DNA of 64,000 bases, taken from positions 186,001 through 250,000 of the forward strand of contig NZ_JQNK01000009.1 in assembly GCF_000745215.1 (NCBI RefSeq). Direction: 5' to 3'. This document shows, one piece after another, positions 18,364 to 27,100 of the stretch; position 1 is the first letter of the stretch; every line of letters begins with the position of its first letter. The stretch comes from Methylosinus sp. PW1 (GTDB lineage Bacteria > Pseudomonadota > Alphaproteobacteria > Rhizobiales > Beijerinckiaceae). The translations under genes and the position numbers were made by a program. The notes under the pieces were generated by a model. It was not told the DNA's origin. It saw nothing but the letters and a program-made list of their open reading frames with translations, and made no database searches.

Positions 18364-19434
18364 TCATCGAGCGCTTTCCCGCGCATGGGCGGGCCGCAAT
18401 CCCCTCACAAATTCGGGCAGAGCGGCGCCGATCACCGCGCCGAGCCGCGGCCCGTGGCGATGAAACAGCAGTCCGGCGGCGATGACGGCGACGCCTATCC
18501 CCGAGAGGGCGAAGGGAAAGAGAATCGAGTCCTTGAACACCTCGGACGCCAGATGGCCGAGATAGAGCGTCACGCCGAAAGCGCCGAAGACGGCGTAGGC
18601 GCGGCGCATCAGCACGAGCGACAGCAGCAGAAGGCCCAGATTGATCGCGCAATAGAGCGCCTTGCCGATCTCGTCGCCGCTGTGCTGCGCGGTCAGCCCG
18701 CCCCAAAAGGCGAGAAGCCCGGAAAGATGCAGCCAAAAGGCGAAGTCCCCGCCCCGCCAGCGCTGGAGATCGACGAGCCAGGCCACGGCGATGACGACCG
18801 CGCCGAAAGCGAGGCTCACATTGGCGCGCTGCTCGAAGGTGAAAGACTCCCGGCCGACGAGCCAAGGCGTCAGGTCCATCGACATGAACCACAGCGTGAA
18901 GGCGATTATCATCGTGAGGAAAGGAAAAGGAAAAAACGCCAGCGCCAGCAGCGCCGCGGCGATCGTCCCCAGCTCCATGGGCAGCCAGCCCGCGCGCACC
19001 CAGACATAAAAGTCGTGGTAAGGGACGGCTTCTGTCGGATCATGACCGCCGAGGAGTTGGAGCGCGAAGACGAAGAGCGGCGCCATGGAGACGGCGCATG
19101 TCACCAGCAGGCCGGCGGGCGTGCGCAGGCCGCGCCGACGCCACAGCCAGCCGCCCGCCGTAGCGAAGCCGACGCCATAGGCCAGCGAGGTGATCATCAG
19201 CGCGCGCGGCCCCCAGAGGCCGAAGGCGGTGGTGCTGAACAGGCTCATCGCGCCCATGACGATGAGCGCGCCCATATACCAGAGCACATTGACGACATCG
19301 AAACGCGGCGCCCCCTCCCCCGCGCTTCCGCGCTCGGCGAGGAAATGCGCGAGCCGCCGATGGGCTTCGGCGTCGATGACGCCGGCCTCCAGCGCCGCGC
19401 CGAGATCGTCGGTGGTGAATTTCGATCGGGCCAT
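18364..19434 (-). CDS. DUF2157 family integral membrane protein
   Basis: This 356-residue protein has a soluble N-terminal part (MARSKFTTDDLGAALEAGVI; DAEAHRRLAHFLAER) followed by about nine hydrophobic helices. The N-terminal helical segment before a membrane domain matches DUF2157 proteins, whose function is unknown. Start 19434 is chosen at MARSKFTT. The upstream frame to 19701 contains a GC-rich non-protein-like stretch that overlaps the topA promoter region. Confidence 0.75.
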   Translation of the reverse strand: MARSKFTTDDLGAALEAGVIDAEAHRRLAHFLAERGSAGEGAPRFDVVNVLWYMGALIVMGAMSLFSTTAFGLWGPRALMITSLAYGVGFATAGGWLWRRRGLRTPAGLLVTCAVSMAPLFVFALQLLGGHDPTEAVPYHDFYVWVRAGWLPMELGTIAAALLALAFFPFPFLTMIIAFTLWFMSMDLTPWLVGRESFTFEQRANVSLAFGAVVIAVAWLVDLQRWRGGDFAFWLHLSGLLAFWGGLTAQHSGDEIGKALYCAINLGLLLLSLVLMRRAYAVFGAFGVTLYLGHLASEVFKDSILFPFALSGIGVAVIAAGLLFHRHGPRLGAVIGAALPEFVRGLRPAHARESAR

Positions 19435-19742
19435 GGCGAATTCTTTCCGTCCGAGAAAATCATTCGGGGCCGAACGCGACCTCGGCCGCGCCTTCTCGCG
19501 CCCGACTATAGCCGCTCCGCCCCGCATTCGCCCCTGCATAGCGCCTGGAAAGGGACGAAAATGTGCGTTTCCGCATGCTGGAGCCCACGTCTCCGCCGGG
19601 AGGGCGAGCCGGATGGCCGTCGCAGCCCCAATTTGACAGGACGCCCCCCTTTTGCCCATGTTCGCGCCCCGACGCGGGCCGGGCTCCCCCGGCGAAGCCA
19701 TGAGGCGAGCGGCCCGCGACCGGATTTCTGAAGGACTGCTCG
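19435..19742 (+). promoter_or_regulatory. Intergenic region with possible topA promoter
   Basis: The 308 bp between the divergent DUF2157 gene and topA contain a perfect -35-like TTGACA at 19633-19638. The sequence 17-18 bases downstream (CCATGT or CATGTT) is a poor -10. GAAGGAC lies before the topA ATG. No gene is supported in this stretch. Confidence 0.3.
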
Positions 19743-22658
19743 ATGAATGTCGTCATCGTCGAATCGGCCGCCAAGGCCCAGACGATCAACAAATATCTCG
19801 GCCGCGATTTCAATGTGATCGCTTGCTACGGCCATGTGCGCGACCTGCCTCCCAAGGATGGCTCCGTCGATCCGGCCGAAGATTTCGCCATGAAATGGGA
19901 GAGCGACGCCAAATCGGCCAAGCGCATCTCCGCCATAGCGGAAGCTGTCAAGAGCGCCGACACGGTCATTCTGGCGACCGACCCGGATCGCGAGGGCGAG
20001 GCCATCTCCTGGCATTTGCTCGACATATTGAAGAAGAAGAAGGCGCTCGGCGGCAAGCGCGTCGAGCGCGTCGTCTTCAACGCCGTCACCAAGGACGCGA
20101 TCAAGCACGCGATGGCGCATCCGCGCGAGATCGACCAGGCGCTGGTCGACGCCTATCTCGCCCGCCGGGCGCTGGATTATCTCGTCGGCTTCACGCTCTC
20201 CCCGGTGCTGTGGCGCAAATTGCCGGGCGCGCGCTCGGCCGGCCGCGTGCAATCGGTGGCGCTGCGCCTCGTCTGCGACCGCGAGCTGGAGATCGAGAAA
20301 TTCGTCACCCGCGAATATTGGTCGCTGGTCGCGCATCTGAAAACCAAGGCCGGCGAGCCCTTCACCGCCCGCCTCTCGGGCGCCGACGGCAAGAAGATCA
20401 CCCGCCTCGACATCGGCTCCGGCCAGGAGGCCGAGGATTTCAAAAAGGCGCTGGAGACCGCCGCCTTCACCATTCGCTCGGTGGAGGCCAAGCCGGTCAA
20501 GCGGCACCCTTACGCGCCCTTCACCACATCGACGCTGCAGCAGGAGGCCTCGCGCAAGCTCGGCCTCGCACCGGCGCAGACCATGCGCATCGCCCAGCGC
20601 CTCTATGAGGGCGTCGACATAGGCGGCGAGACCGCCGGCCTCATCACCTATATGCGAACCGACGGCGTCGACATGGCGCCGGAGGCCATCGCCTCGGCGC
20701 GCAATGTGATCGCCAAGGAATATGGCGAGCGCTTCGTCCCGAAGGTTCCGCGCAAATATACGGTGAAGGCCAAGAACGCTCAGGAAGCGCATGAGGCGAT
20801 CCGCCCGACCGACCTCTCGCGCCTGCCCAAGCATGTCGCCAAGCATTTGGAGCCGGAGCAGGCCAAGCTCTATGAGCTGATCTGGACGCGCACCATCGCC
20901 AGCCAGATGGAATCCGCCGAGCTGGAGCGCACCACGGTCGATATCGACGCCCTCGTCGGCAAGCGGAGCCTCGAGCTGCGCGCCACCGGCCAGGTGGTGC
21001 GCTTCTCGGGCTTTCTCGAGCTCTATCAGGAAGGCCGCGACGACGATCAGGACGAGGATGGCGGCCGCCTGCCGGCGATGGCCGCCGGCGAGCCGGCGAC
21101 GCGCGAGAAGATCGAGGCCAGCCAGCATTTCACCGAGCCGCCGCCGCGCTACACGGAGGCCACTCTGGTCAAGCGCATGGAAGAGCTCGGCATCGGCCGC
21201 CCCTCCACCTACGCCTCGACTCTGGCCGTGCTGCGCGAGCGCGACTATGTGCGTCTCGACAAGAAGCGCCTCGTGCCGGAGGACAAGGGCCGCATCGTGA
21301 CGGCCTTTCTGGAGAGCTTCTTCACCCGCTATGTGGAGTTCGACTTCACCGCCGGCCTCGAGGAAAAGCTCGACAAGGTCTCCAACAATGAGATCGACTG
21401 GAAAGAGGTGCTGCGCGACTTCTGGGCCGATTTCTCCGGCGCTGTCGACGGCACCAAGGAGCTGCGCACCACTCAGGTGCTCGACAGCCTCAACGATCTC
21501 TTGGGGCCGCATATTTTCCCGGCCAAGCCCGACGGCTCCGATCCGCGCGCCTGCCCCGCCTGCAGCGCCGGCCAATTGTCGCTGAAGCTCGGCAAATACG
21601 GCGCCTTCATCGGCTGCTCCAACTATCCCGAATGCCGCTTCACCCGCACGCTCTCGCCGCCCACCGGCGAGGCCGCCGAGGGCGCGCGTCCGGGCGTGAA
21701 GGTGCTGGGCCAGGACCCGGAGAGCGGCGCCGAGATCACGCTGCGCGGCGGCCGCTTCGGCGACTATGTGCAAGAGGGCGAGGCGACCGAGGACGGCGAG
21801 AAGCCCAAGCGCTCCTCCATCCCCAAGAGCATAAAGCCCGACGAGCTGACCCTCGAGCAGGCGATCCGGCTGCTGTCGCTGCCGCGCGAGGTGGCCAAGC
21901 ATCCCGAGAGCGGCGAGCCGATCGTCGCCGGCATCGGCCGCTTTGGACCTTATGTCCAGCACGGGAAGACCTACGCCAATATCGGCCGCGACGACGATAT
22001 TCTGACCATCGGCGGCAATCGCGCCATCGATCTCATCGTCACCAAGGAGAGCGGTGGCGGCGGCTCGCGCTTCGGCCGCGCCTCCGACCCCGGCCGCGCC
22101 CTCGGCGACCATCCGCAGGGCGGCGCGATCTCGGTGAAGAGCGGGCGCTTCGGACCTTATGTGAATTGGGGCAAGGTCAACGCCACTCTTCCCAAGGGAA
22201 CCGATCCCGAGAGCCTGACGGTGCAGCAGGCGGTCGATCTTTTGGCCGCCAAAGCCAATGGCGCGCCCGCGGGCGGCGGCCGCGTGCTCGGCGAGCATCC
22301 GCAAGGCGGCGCGATCACGCTGCGCGACGGCCGCTATGGGCCTTATGTGAATCTCGGCAAGGTCAACGCCACTCTGCCGAAGAATATGAGCCCGGAAGAT
22401 GTGACGCTGGAAGAGGCGATCCGTCTGATCGAGGAGAAGGGCGGCCCGGTGAAGGCCAAGAAGGCGCCGGCCAAAAAGGCCCCCGCCGCCAAGGCCAAAG
22501 CGCCCGCCTCCAAAGCTCCGGCGAAAAAAGCCGCCGCCAAGAAGGACATTGAAGAGAGCGACGAGGTTCCCTTCGAGGATTCGAAGCCGGCGAAAAAAGC
22601 GGCCGCCGCCAAGGCGCCGGCCAAGAAGCCTGCGAAAAAGGTGGCCTCGGGAAAGTGA
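19743..22658 (+). CDS. topA: DNA topoisomerase I
   Basis: This 971-residue type IA topoisomerase relaxes negative supercoils. The TOPRIM domain starts MNVVIVESAAKAQTINKYLG and has the DPDREGEAISWH acidic motif. The active-site Tyr is Tyr303 in GLITYMRTDG. A C4 zinc ribbon (CPACSAG...GCSNYPEC) begins near residue 603. It is followed by several repeats of the GRFGPYV/GRYGPYV topoisomerase-associated type and a 75-residue Lys/Ala-rich basic tail (AKKAPAKKAP) typical of high-GC species. Length is in the usual alphaproteobacterial range. Confidence 0.97.
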   Translation: MNVVIVESAAKAQTINKYLGRDFNVIACYGHVRDLPPKDGSVDPAEDFAMKWESDAKSAKRISAIAEAVKSADTVILATDPDREGEAISWHLLDILKKKKALGGKRVERVVFNAVTKDAIKHAMAHPREIDQALVDAYLARRALDYLVGFTLSPVLWRKLPGARSAGRVQSVALRLVCDRELEIEKFVTREYWSLVAHLKTKAGEPFTARLSGADGKKITRLDIGSGQEAEDFKKALETAAFTIRSVEAKPVKRHPYAPFTTSTLQQEASRKLGLAPAQTMRIAQRLYEGVDIGGETAGLITYMRTDGVDMAPEAIASARNVIAKEYGERFVPKVPRKYTVKAKNAQEAHEAIRPTDLSRLPKHVAKHLEPEQAKLYELIWTRTIASQMESAELERTTVDIDALVGKRSLELRATGQVVRFSGFLELYQEGRDDDQDEDGGRLPAMAAGEPATREKIEASQHFTEPPPRYTEATLVKRMEELGIGRPSTYASTLAVLRERDYVRLDKKRLVPEDKGRIVTAFLESFFTRYVEFDFTAGLEEKLDKVSNNEIDWKEVLRDFWADFSGAVDGTKELRTTQVLDSLNDLLGPHIFPAKPDGSDPRACPACSAGQLSLKLGKYGAFIGCSNYPECRFTRTLSPPTGEAAEGARPGVKVLGQDPESGAEITLRGGRFGDYVQEGEATEDGEKPKRSSIPKSIKPDELTLEQAIRLLSLPREVAKHPESGEPIVAGIGRFGPYVQHGKTYANIGRDDDILTIGGNRAIDLIVTKESGGGGSRFGRASDPGRALGDHPQGGAISVKSGRFGPYVNWGKVNATLPKGTDPESLTVQQAVDLLAAKANGAPAGGGRVLGEHPQGGAITLRDGRYGPYVNLGKVNATLPKNMSPEDVTLEEAIRLIEEKGGPVKAKKAPAKKAPAAKAKAPASKAPAKKAAAKKDIEESDEVPFEDSKPAKKAAAAKAPAKKPAKKVASGK

Positions 22659-22665
22659 GCGGGAG

Positions 22666-22688
22666 GCGGCCGCCGAAACGGCGGCCGC
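22666..22688. terminator. Hairpin between convergent topA and TadG-like gene
   Basis: A perfect 9-bp stem GCGGCCGCC/GGCGGCCGC closes a GAAAC loop in the 37 bp between the two convergent stop codons. There is no T-tract on either strand, so it may stop or stabilise both transcripts rather than being a classical intrinsic terminator. Confidence 0.5.
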
Positions 22689-22695
22689 GCCGATC

Positions 22696-24441
22696 TCACT
22701 GCGTCAGCCTGAGCGAGCCGAGCCCCGTGCCGATCGTCGAGAAGGCGAGGTTGAGGCTCGCCGCATCGGTCGCCGCGAAATAATGATCCTTGTTGGTCGC
22801 GCAATTCTTCAACAGCGTCAGGCCCTGATCGTCGATCGGATCGCTCGGGATCGAGAAGCCGATGGTGAAGATCTCTATGCCCGCCGCCTTGGCGTTGGCG
22901 CAGGCCTCGAGCGTCAGCTCGTCCTGCATCTCACGCGATTTGTCGTGATAGTTCGACCAGCTGCCGGAAGCGGCGTTGAGAGCGGTCTGATAATCGACCT
23001 TATCCCCAGCGGAGCCGTCGGGGAAACGCTTGTTCTTCGCGCCATTGTAGCTGTAGTAGCCCGCCGCCTCATAGTCGGAGCCGGTGACGGTTCCCGGCGC
23101 GCTCGCCCAATTGTTGAAGCCGTCGGTCATGAACACGATGACCTTGTGATTATTGGGCGAGGAATAGGGGCGTCCGCTGGCGAAAGGCTGGCTGGGCGAT
23201 ATCGTGCGCCAGCCCCACATGAAACCTTCGTGAAGATTGGTGTTGCCATTGGCGACGAGGTTGCTGATCTTCGACGTCACGGTGGACTGCGTCGAGGTCA
23301 ACTGCATGATGGTCTGCGTCGAATAATCCGGGCAATAGCTGTTCGGCCCATCGCCGCCTCCCGCGGCGGCTGTCACCTTATATTTGCAGACATGCGTGAG
23401 CTCGTTCCAGTCGCCGCTGGCCACATCCGAGCAGGTGGTGGTGGTCGTCGTCGTCTTCTTGCCCTTGCCCTTGCTGGTGGTGGTTCGCGTCGTCGTCGTC
23501 ACCGAGCCGTCGTCGTCGATATAATCGTTGTCATATCCCGCATCCGGCTCATCGGGCGCGAGATAGGGAACGAAGAGCGTCTCTGGATCCGAAGGATTGG
23601 GCGTCGTGTCGAAGACGTTCAGCGGGTAGACCGGCTGCTCGAAGCATCCGCCCCAATCCCAATACGAACTGATCGCCTTGAGCTTGGTGAAGATATCGAA
23701 GCGGCTGCTGAATCCTGCAGCCGTGGCCGCCGTCTGGCCGCCGAAGGCGATCCAATGCTGAGAATTGGCCCCTTTCTTGTCGACCCAGGCGACATTGCGC
23801 GTCGAGGGGCTCGTCGGATCGACGGCGACGACCGCCGCGGCGAAGGGGGTGATGGCGAATTTCACCCGGTTCGGCGCCTTGGTGAACATTGTGTTGACGA
23901 AGCTGGTCGCGGCCGTTTGCAGCGCTTGAATCTTCGTCGTGCCACTGGTGCTGCGAGTCATCGAGCCGGAATTGTCCAGCACAAGCGATATCTCGTAAGT
24001 ATCGGTCGGGCTGACGCCGCCTTGCAGCGCGGCGCAGGACGTCACCTGCGTCGACATGGAGGCCTGCCCGGTGATGTGCATGATGGTGGTCGCGACCTGC
24101 GCCTGCGCCGAGATGCAGAGCGACAGCCGATCGGTGGCGATGGACGCCGACGTCACCGTCGCCGTGGCGTTGCGATAATTGGTGGTGAGATAGACCTGCG
24201 CCTGGCTGCGCGCCTGCTGATCGGTCGTGGTGCTGACGATGCCCTTGGCGACCGCCAGCACGGCCGCATCCGCCGCCTGCTGCAGCGAGCCGCGCGCCGC
24301 GGCGATGCGTCCATAATCGATGCCGGCGCCGATCATCATGACCACCGGCACGAAGGTCAGACCAAGTATGATGGCGACATTGCCGCGCCGATCTCGCGCG
24401 AAGGACAGCGCCGACCGCCCCGACGTCCATGTTGGCCGCAT
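22696..24441 (-). CDS. TadG-like pilus-assembly/von Willebrand factor A protein
   Basis: This 581-residue protein has an N-terminal TadE/TadG segment (RDRRGNVAIILGLTFVPVVM, residues 17-36) with one membrane helix. The von Willebrand A domain follows, with MIDAS motif DNSGSM (156-161) and VIVFMTDGFNNW. Residues 313-337 are a Thr-rich/Lys-rich low-complexity insert. TadG proteins act at the membrane in Flp/tight-adherence pilus systems. No other tad genes are nearby, so this is an orphan copy. Several Cys in the outer domain suggest a periplasmic location. Confidence 0.8.
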   Translation of the reverse strand: MRPTWTSGRSALSFARDRRGNVAIILGLTFVPVVMMIGAGIDYGRIAAARGSLQQAADAAVLAVAKGIVSTTTDQQARSQAQVYLTTNYRNATATVTSASIATDRLSLCISAQAQVATTIMHITGQASMSTQVTSCAALQGGVSPTDTYEISLVLDNSGSMTRSTSGTTKIQALQTAATSFVNTMFTKAPNRVKFAITPFAAAVVAVDPTSPSTRNVAWVDKKGANSQHWIAFGGQTAATAAGFSSRFDIFTKLKAISSYWDWGGCFEQPVYPLNVFDTTPNPSDPETLFVPYLAPDEPDAGYDNDYIDDDGSVTTTTRTTTSKGKGKKTTTTTTTCSDVASGDWNELTHVCKYKVTAAAGGGDGPNSYCPDYSTQTIMQLTSTQSTVTSKISNLVANGNTNLHEGFMWGWRTISPSQPFASGRPYSSPNNHKVIVFMTDGFNNWASAPGTVTGSDYEAAGYYSYNGAKNKRFPDGSAGDKVDYQTALNAASGSWSNYHDKSREMQDELTLEACANAKAAGIEIFTIGFSIPSDPIDDQGLTLLKNCATNKDHYFAATDAASLNLAFSTIGTGLGSLRLTQ

Positions 24442-24571
24442 TTGAAACTCTCGAGGTTCATGTGGAAATCAGATTGGTTACGCTTACGGCAAATTTCTCA
24501 TCCGGCTCTAAACCGATCCGAACGATTGCAATTGATGTTCGATAACCTCGAGAAAGCGTAAACGGAGCAGA

Positions 24572-26992
24572 ATGGACCGCGGCGGCGCCTCGAGACGCTG
24601 TCGGCGACGCGGAGCCCTTTGGAGTGTATATGACGACTTGCCGGCGCCGGCCGCCCGGACAATTCCGCGGCCTTCGAGATCCGCTTTGACGAAGAAAAAC
24701 CGCGAGCTCGTCTCGCCTCCCGCCGCCCTTCCCTCCCGCGAGGATATTCTCGCCTTCATCGCGCGTGAGCGCGAGGCGATGAGCCGCGCCGGCAATGCGG
24801 GAAAAATCGGCAAGCGCGAGATCGCGCGCGCTTTCGGCGTCAAAGGCGCCGACCGAATCGGGCTCAAGCGCATATTGGCGGAGCTGGAAGCCGAGGGCGC
24901 GGTGGAGCGGCGCGGCAAGAGGCTGGCCAAGCCGGGCGCGCTTCCCGCCGTGGTGCTGGCCGACATAGTGGGCCGCGACCGCGACGGCGAGCTGATCGCC
25001 GCGCCGGCGGAATGGGATTCCGACGAGCTCGGCGCGCCGCCGCGCATCCGCATCTCCGCGCCGCGCCGGCCGAGGCCCGGCGAGCCGCTGCCCGGCGTCG
25101 GCGACCGCGCTCTGGTGCGCGCCGAGCCGGACCGCGACGCCGGCCCGAATGATCCGCCCTACGCCGGGCGTGTGGTGAAGCTCTTGTCCAAGGCGCGGGC
25201 GCGCATTGTCGGCGTGCTGCGCGTCGCCGCCAATGGCGTGGCGCATATCGAGCCCGTCGAGAAGAAGCAGGCCGGCCGCGAGGTGGTCATAGCGGCCGAG
25301 GACCGCGGCGAGGCCAAGGACGGCGATCTCGTCTCCGTCGATCTCATCGGCAAGACGCGGCTGGGCGCGCCGCGCGCCCGCGTGCGCGAGACGCTCGGCT
25401 CGCTCGCCACCGAGAAGGCGATCAGCATGATCGCTCTACGCGTCCATGGCGTTCCCGACGAGTTCCGCGCCGAGGCCGTGGCCGAGGCCGCCGCCGCTCT
25501 GCCCGCGCGGCTCGAGGCGCATCGCGAGGATTGGCGCGAGCTGCCGCTCGTCACCATCGATCCGCCCGACGCCAAGGACCATGACGACGCCGTCTTCGCC
25601 GAGCCGGACACCGCGTCCGACAATCCGGGCGGGCACATCGTCACCGTCGCCATCGCCGATGTCGCTTACTATGTCCGCCCGCATTCGGCGCTCGACAAGG
25701 ATGCGCTGGAGCGCGGCAATTCGGTCTATTTCCCGGATCGCGTCGTGCCCATGCTGCCCGAGCGCATCTCCAACGACCTCTGCTCGCTGAAGCCGAACGA
25801 GGATCGGCCGGCGCTCGCCGTGCGCATGCGCATCAGCGACAAGGGCCATAAGCTGGCCCATTCCTTCCATCGCGTGATGATGCGCTCCAAGGCCAAGCTC
25901 AATTACGCGCAGGCGCAGGAGGCGCTCGACGGACGCCCGGACGAGATATGCGCGCCGCTGATGGAACGCGTGCTGGAGCCGCTGTTTCGCGCCTATAAAT
26001 CAGCAGATCAGGCGCGCGAATTGCGCGCGCCGCTGGAGCTGGAGCTGCCCGAGCGCAAAATCCTGCTCAAAGCGGACGGCACGGTCGATCGAATCGTCGT
26101 GCCGCCGCGCCTCTCGACGCACCGCTTGATCGAGGAATTCATGATTCTCGCCAATGTGGCGGCGGCGGAAGTCCTCGAGGAGAACCGGCAGCAGCTCATC
26201 TATCGCGCCCATGACGAGCCCTCGCGCGAGAAGGTGGCGGCGCTCTCCGAGTTTCTCGCGACGATCGGCGTGAAGCTCGCCAAGGGCCAGGTGCTGCGGC
26301 CCTCGCATTTCAACGTCATCCTCGCGCGCGTGCGCGGCAAGGAGCATGAGAATATCGTCAATGAGATCATTCTGCGCACGCAGGCGCAGGCCGAATATAC
26401 GCATGAGAATTACGGCCATTTCGGCCTCAATCTGCGCCGCTACGCGCATTTCACCTCGCCCATTCGCCGTTATGCCGATCTCGTCGTGCATCGCGCGCTC
26501 ATTCGCGCGCTGGGCTTCGGCCCCGGCGCCATGCCCGAAATCTCCGCCGGCGAGCTGGCGGAGATCGCCGCGCGCATCTCCGGCGCCGAGCGGCGCGCCA
26601 TGGCGGCGGAGCGCGAGACCATCGATCGTCTCATCGCCGCCCATCTCGCCGAGCAGATCGGCGCGCGCTTTCCGGCGCGCATTTCCGGCGTGACGCGCGC
26701 CGGACTCTTCGTGCGGCTTCTCGACACGGGCGCGGACGGATTCATTCCGGCGGCGACGCTGGGACGCGAATATTTCCGCTATGACGAGGCCGGCCATGCG
26801 CTGACCAGCGGCTCGGGCGAGAGCTTTCGTTTAGGCGACATCATAGAGGCGCGGCTGGTCGAGGCGACGCCGATCGCCGGCGCCCTGCGCTTCGAGGTGG
26901 CCAGCGGCTCGCGCCGCGGAGCGCCGATGAAGAGCGGCCGCCTCTCGGGCCGCGGCCGCGTCGAGCGCGCGAAGCAGAAGCGCCGCAAATGA
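24572..26992 (+). CDS. rnr: Ribonuclease R
   Basis: This 3'-5' exoribonuclease has an N-terminal winged-helix segment (SREDILAFIAREREAMSRAG), cold-shock-like domains, and the RNB catalytic domain. The metal-binding aspartates lie in TIDPPDAKDHDDAVF. The family signature YAHFTSPIRRYADLVVHRAL is present, followed by an S1 domain and a basic tail. The frame opens at ATG 24572 (806 residues). An in-frame TTG at 24686 (start TKKNRELVS, 768 residues) is at least as plausible, because the first 38 residues are Arg-rich and not family-like. Confidence 0.95.
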   Translation: MDRGGASRRCRRRGALWSVYDDLPAPAARTIPRPSRSALTKKNRELVSPPAALPSREDILAFIAREREAMSRAGNAGKIGKREIARAFGVKGADRIGLKRILAELEAEGAVERRGKRLAKPGALPAVVLADIVGRDRDGELIAAPAEWDSDELGAPPRIRISAPRRPRPGEPLPGVGDRALVRAEPDRDAGPNDPPYAGRVVKLLSKARARIVGVLRVAANGVAHIEPVEKKQAGREVVIAAEDRGEAKDGDLVSVDLIGKTRLGAPRARVRETLGSLATEKAISMIALRVHGVPDEFRAEAVAEAAAALPARLEAHREDWRELPLVTIDPPDAKDHDDAVFAEPDTASDNPGGHIVTVAIADVAYYVRPHSALDKDALERGNSVYFPDRVVPMLPERISNDLCSLKPNEDRPALAVRMRISDKGHKLAHSFHRVMMRSKAKLNYAQAQEALDGRPDEICAPLMERVLEPLFRAYKSADQARELRAPLELELPERKILLKADGTVDRIVVPPRLSTHRLIEEFMILANVAAAEVLEENRQQLIYRAHDEPSREKVAALSEFLATIGVKLAKGQVLRPSHFNVILARVRGKEHENIVNEIILRTQAQAEYTHENYGHFGLNLRRYAHFTSPIRRYADLVVHRALIRALGFGPGAMPEISAGELAEIAARISGAERRAMAAERETIDRLIAAHLAEQIGARFPARISGVTRAGLFVRLLDTGADGFIPAATLGREYFRYDEAGHALTSGSGESFRLGDIIEARLVEATPIAGALRFEVASGSRRGAPMKSGRLSGRGRVERAKQKRRK

Positions 26993-27100
26993 GCCAGCGG
27001 GCGCGGTAGAGAAAGTTTCGCCTCGAGCGCGGTCGTGAGCCGATAGCGCCCGATATCTCATGCGCAGGACCGGCCGCAGCGGCCGGTCGCATCTTCGGGG

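Noticed and set aside
19506..22304. 932-codon minus-strand frame opposite topA
   Set aside because: It is the mirror of a high-GC coding region, with no ribosome site or protein motifs, while topA has all expected motifs.
23440..23510. Simple repeats of GTC/GGT units that resemble a repeat array
   Set aside because: They encode the Thr/Lys low-complexity part of the TadG-like protein; there are no spacers, so it is not a CRISPR array. No CRISPR was seen anywhere.
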